This document shows, piece after piece, positions 5,339-5,984 of a stretch of DNA of 5,984 bases; the first letter of the stretch is position 1; each line of letters opens with the position of its first letter. The notes beneath the pieces were generated by a model. It made no database searches, was not told the DNA's origin, and saw only the letters and a program-made list of their open reading frames with translations. The stretch is taken from positions 1-5,984 of the forward strand of contig MAXM01000034.1 of NCBI GenBank assembly GCA_001751015.1. Direction: 5' to 3'. This DNA is from Desulfobacterales bacterium C00003106. Its GTDB lineage: Bacteria; Desulfobacterota; Desulfobacteria; Desulfobacterales; C00003106. The translations under genes and the position numbers were made by a program.

Positions 5339-5380
5339 GGGCCGAAATCGGAAGCTGGAGGCCTGATTGCCAATCCGGAC

Positions 5381-5386
5381 GAGGAG
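5381..5386 (+). promoter_or_regulatory. Ribosome binding site that fixes the rplE start
   Basis: GAGGAG ends 4 bases before the ATG at 5391. The frame is open upstream to a TTG at 5367, but that start has no comparable site and would place this Shine-Dalgarno sequence inside the gene. The ATG start also gives exactly the E. coli L5 length. Confidence 0.8.
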
Positions 5387-5390
5387 TAGC

Positions 5391-5930
5391 ATGTCAGGGA
5401 TCAAAAAGCTGTATCTTGAAGAGGTTGTTCCGGAATTACGGAAAAAGTTCGCCTACAAGAATATCATGCAGGTCCCTCGGCTGACCAAGATTGTTCTAAA
5501 CATGGGGCTGGGGGAAGCAACGCAGAATATCAAGATAATGGATGGAGCCGTTGAAGAGCTTGCACTGATTTCGGGTCAGAAATCAGTGATATGCCGCGCC
5601 AAGAAATCGATTGCCACATTCAAACTGAGAGCGGGGATGCCCATCGGATGTAAGGCCACCCTTCGTGGAAATCGAATGTACGATTTTTTTGGCAGACTTG
5701 TTAATATAGCGCTTCCAAGAGTGCGTGATTTTCGGGGTGTCTCAGGCAAGGCCTTTGACACGAGAGGAAACTATGCACTTGGAATCAAGGAGCAAATCAT
5801 ATTTCCAGAGATTGAATATGACAGGATTGACAAAATTAAGGGTTTGAATGTTACCATAAATACATCCGCCGGGACCGACAGAGAGGCAAAGGCACTCCTT
5901 CAATTACTCGGAATGCCTTTTATGAATTGA
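5391..5930 (+). CDS. rplE: 50S ribosomal protein L5 (uL5)
   Basis: L5 (179 aa, the same as E. coli) binds 5S rRNA, forms the central protuberance with L18, and contacts P-site tRNA and S13 across the subunit interface. Visible blocks are QVPRLTKIVLNMGLGEA (27-43), LALISGQKSVICRAKKSIATFKLR (57-80), GMPIGCKATLRGNRMYDFFGRL (82-103), the family's ALPRVRDFRGVSGKAFDTRGNY region (107-128) and GIKEQIIFPEIEYD (131-144). The whole protein is present and unbroken, ending MPFMN. It lies 52 bp after rplX, in the standard spc order. The next gene is usually rpsN, but no start for it appears in the remaining 54 bases. Confidence 0.98.
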   Translation: MSGIKKLYLEEVVPELRKKFAYKNIMQVPRLTKIVLNMGLGEATQNIKIMDGAVEELALISGQKSVICRAKKSIATFKLRAGMPIGCKATLRGNRMYDFFGRLVNIALPRVRDFRGVSGKAFDTRGNYALGIKEQIIFPEIEYDRIDKIKGLNVTINTSAGTDREAKALLQLLGMPFMN

Positions 5931-5984
5931 TCTATTGACTTTCACCTAATTAATTGCACGACGTTATCGGTCAAAATCCTCGAC

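Noticed and set aside
5367..5390. Longer rplE from a TTG at 5367
   Set aside because: There is no ribosome binding site before it, whereas ATG 5391 has GAGGAG and yields the exact family length.
5935..5974. TTGAC...GTCAA inverted repeat or promoter in the tail after rplE
   Set aside because: The arms are only 5 bp with a 30-base loop, and TTGACT has no convincing -10 at 16-18 bases.
1..5984. Search for a mobile, defence or otherwise novel system
   Set aside because: The coding space is fully taken by conserved S10–spc genes in canonical order. No repeats, recombinase, CRISPR or accessory gene is present.

Overview
This window is one dense, co-directional stretch of the bacterial S10–spc ribosomal protein gene cluster. 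It holds thirteen genes, all on the + strand, in canonical order: rplC (5' end cut by the window edge), rplD, rplW, rplB, rpsS, rplV, rpsC, rplP, rpmC, rpsQ, rplN, rplX, rplE. The products are uL3-uL4-uL23-uL2-uS19-uL22-uS3-uL16-uL29-uS17-uL14-uL24-uL5. Every gene was identified from conserved protein signatures and from gene order. No tRNA, mobile element, CRISPR array, foreign gene or gene on the - strand could be supported.

Organism: a Gram-negative-type bacterium of moderate GC. The form of L4, L22 and S17, and above all an L24 with a C-terminal pair of CxxC motifs, suggest a member of the former Deltaproteobacteria (Desulfobacterota and relatives). This is inference from remembered family features, not from a database search.

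Layout: positions 1–4571 match the S10 operon from L3 to S17, and 4614–5930 match the start of the spc operon from L14 to L5. The 42 bp between rpsQ and rplN hold no convincing terminator or promoter, so the two blocks are probably co-transcribed. Spacing is tight: rplD and rplW overlap by 4 bp (ATGA), and most gaps are 6–52 bp. The two largest gaps, rplC–rplD and rplB–rpsS, are 72 bp each, and both contain inverted-repeat structure just upstream of a ribosome binding site. The last 54 bp after rplE are AT-rich and show no ribosome binding site or start for the rpsN gene that normally follows. No gene-free stretch exceeds 300 bases.

How the genes work together: L2, L3, L4, L14, L16, L22, L23, L24, L29 and L5 belong to the 50S subunit (peptidyl-transferase surroundings, exit tunnel, exit port, 5S region). 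S3, S17 and S19 belong to the 30S subunit. Co-transcription helps keep them stoichiometric.

I found no new biological system. The points worth a second look are small: a bipartite hairpin and an overlapping promoter-like sequence upstream of rpsS, a paired structure upstream of rplD, an L2 whose C-terminal tail is about ten residues short, an ambiguous rpsQ start, and the unexplained tail after rplE.
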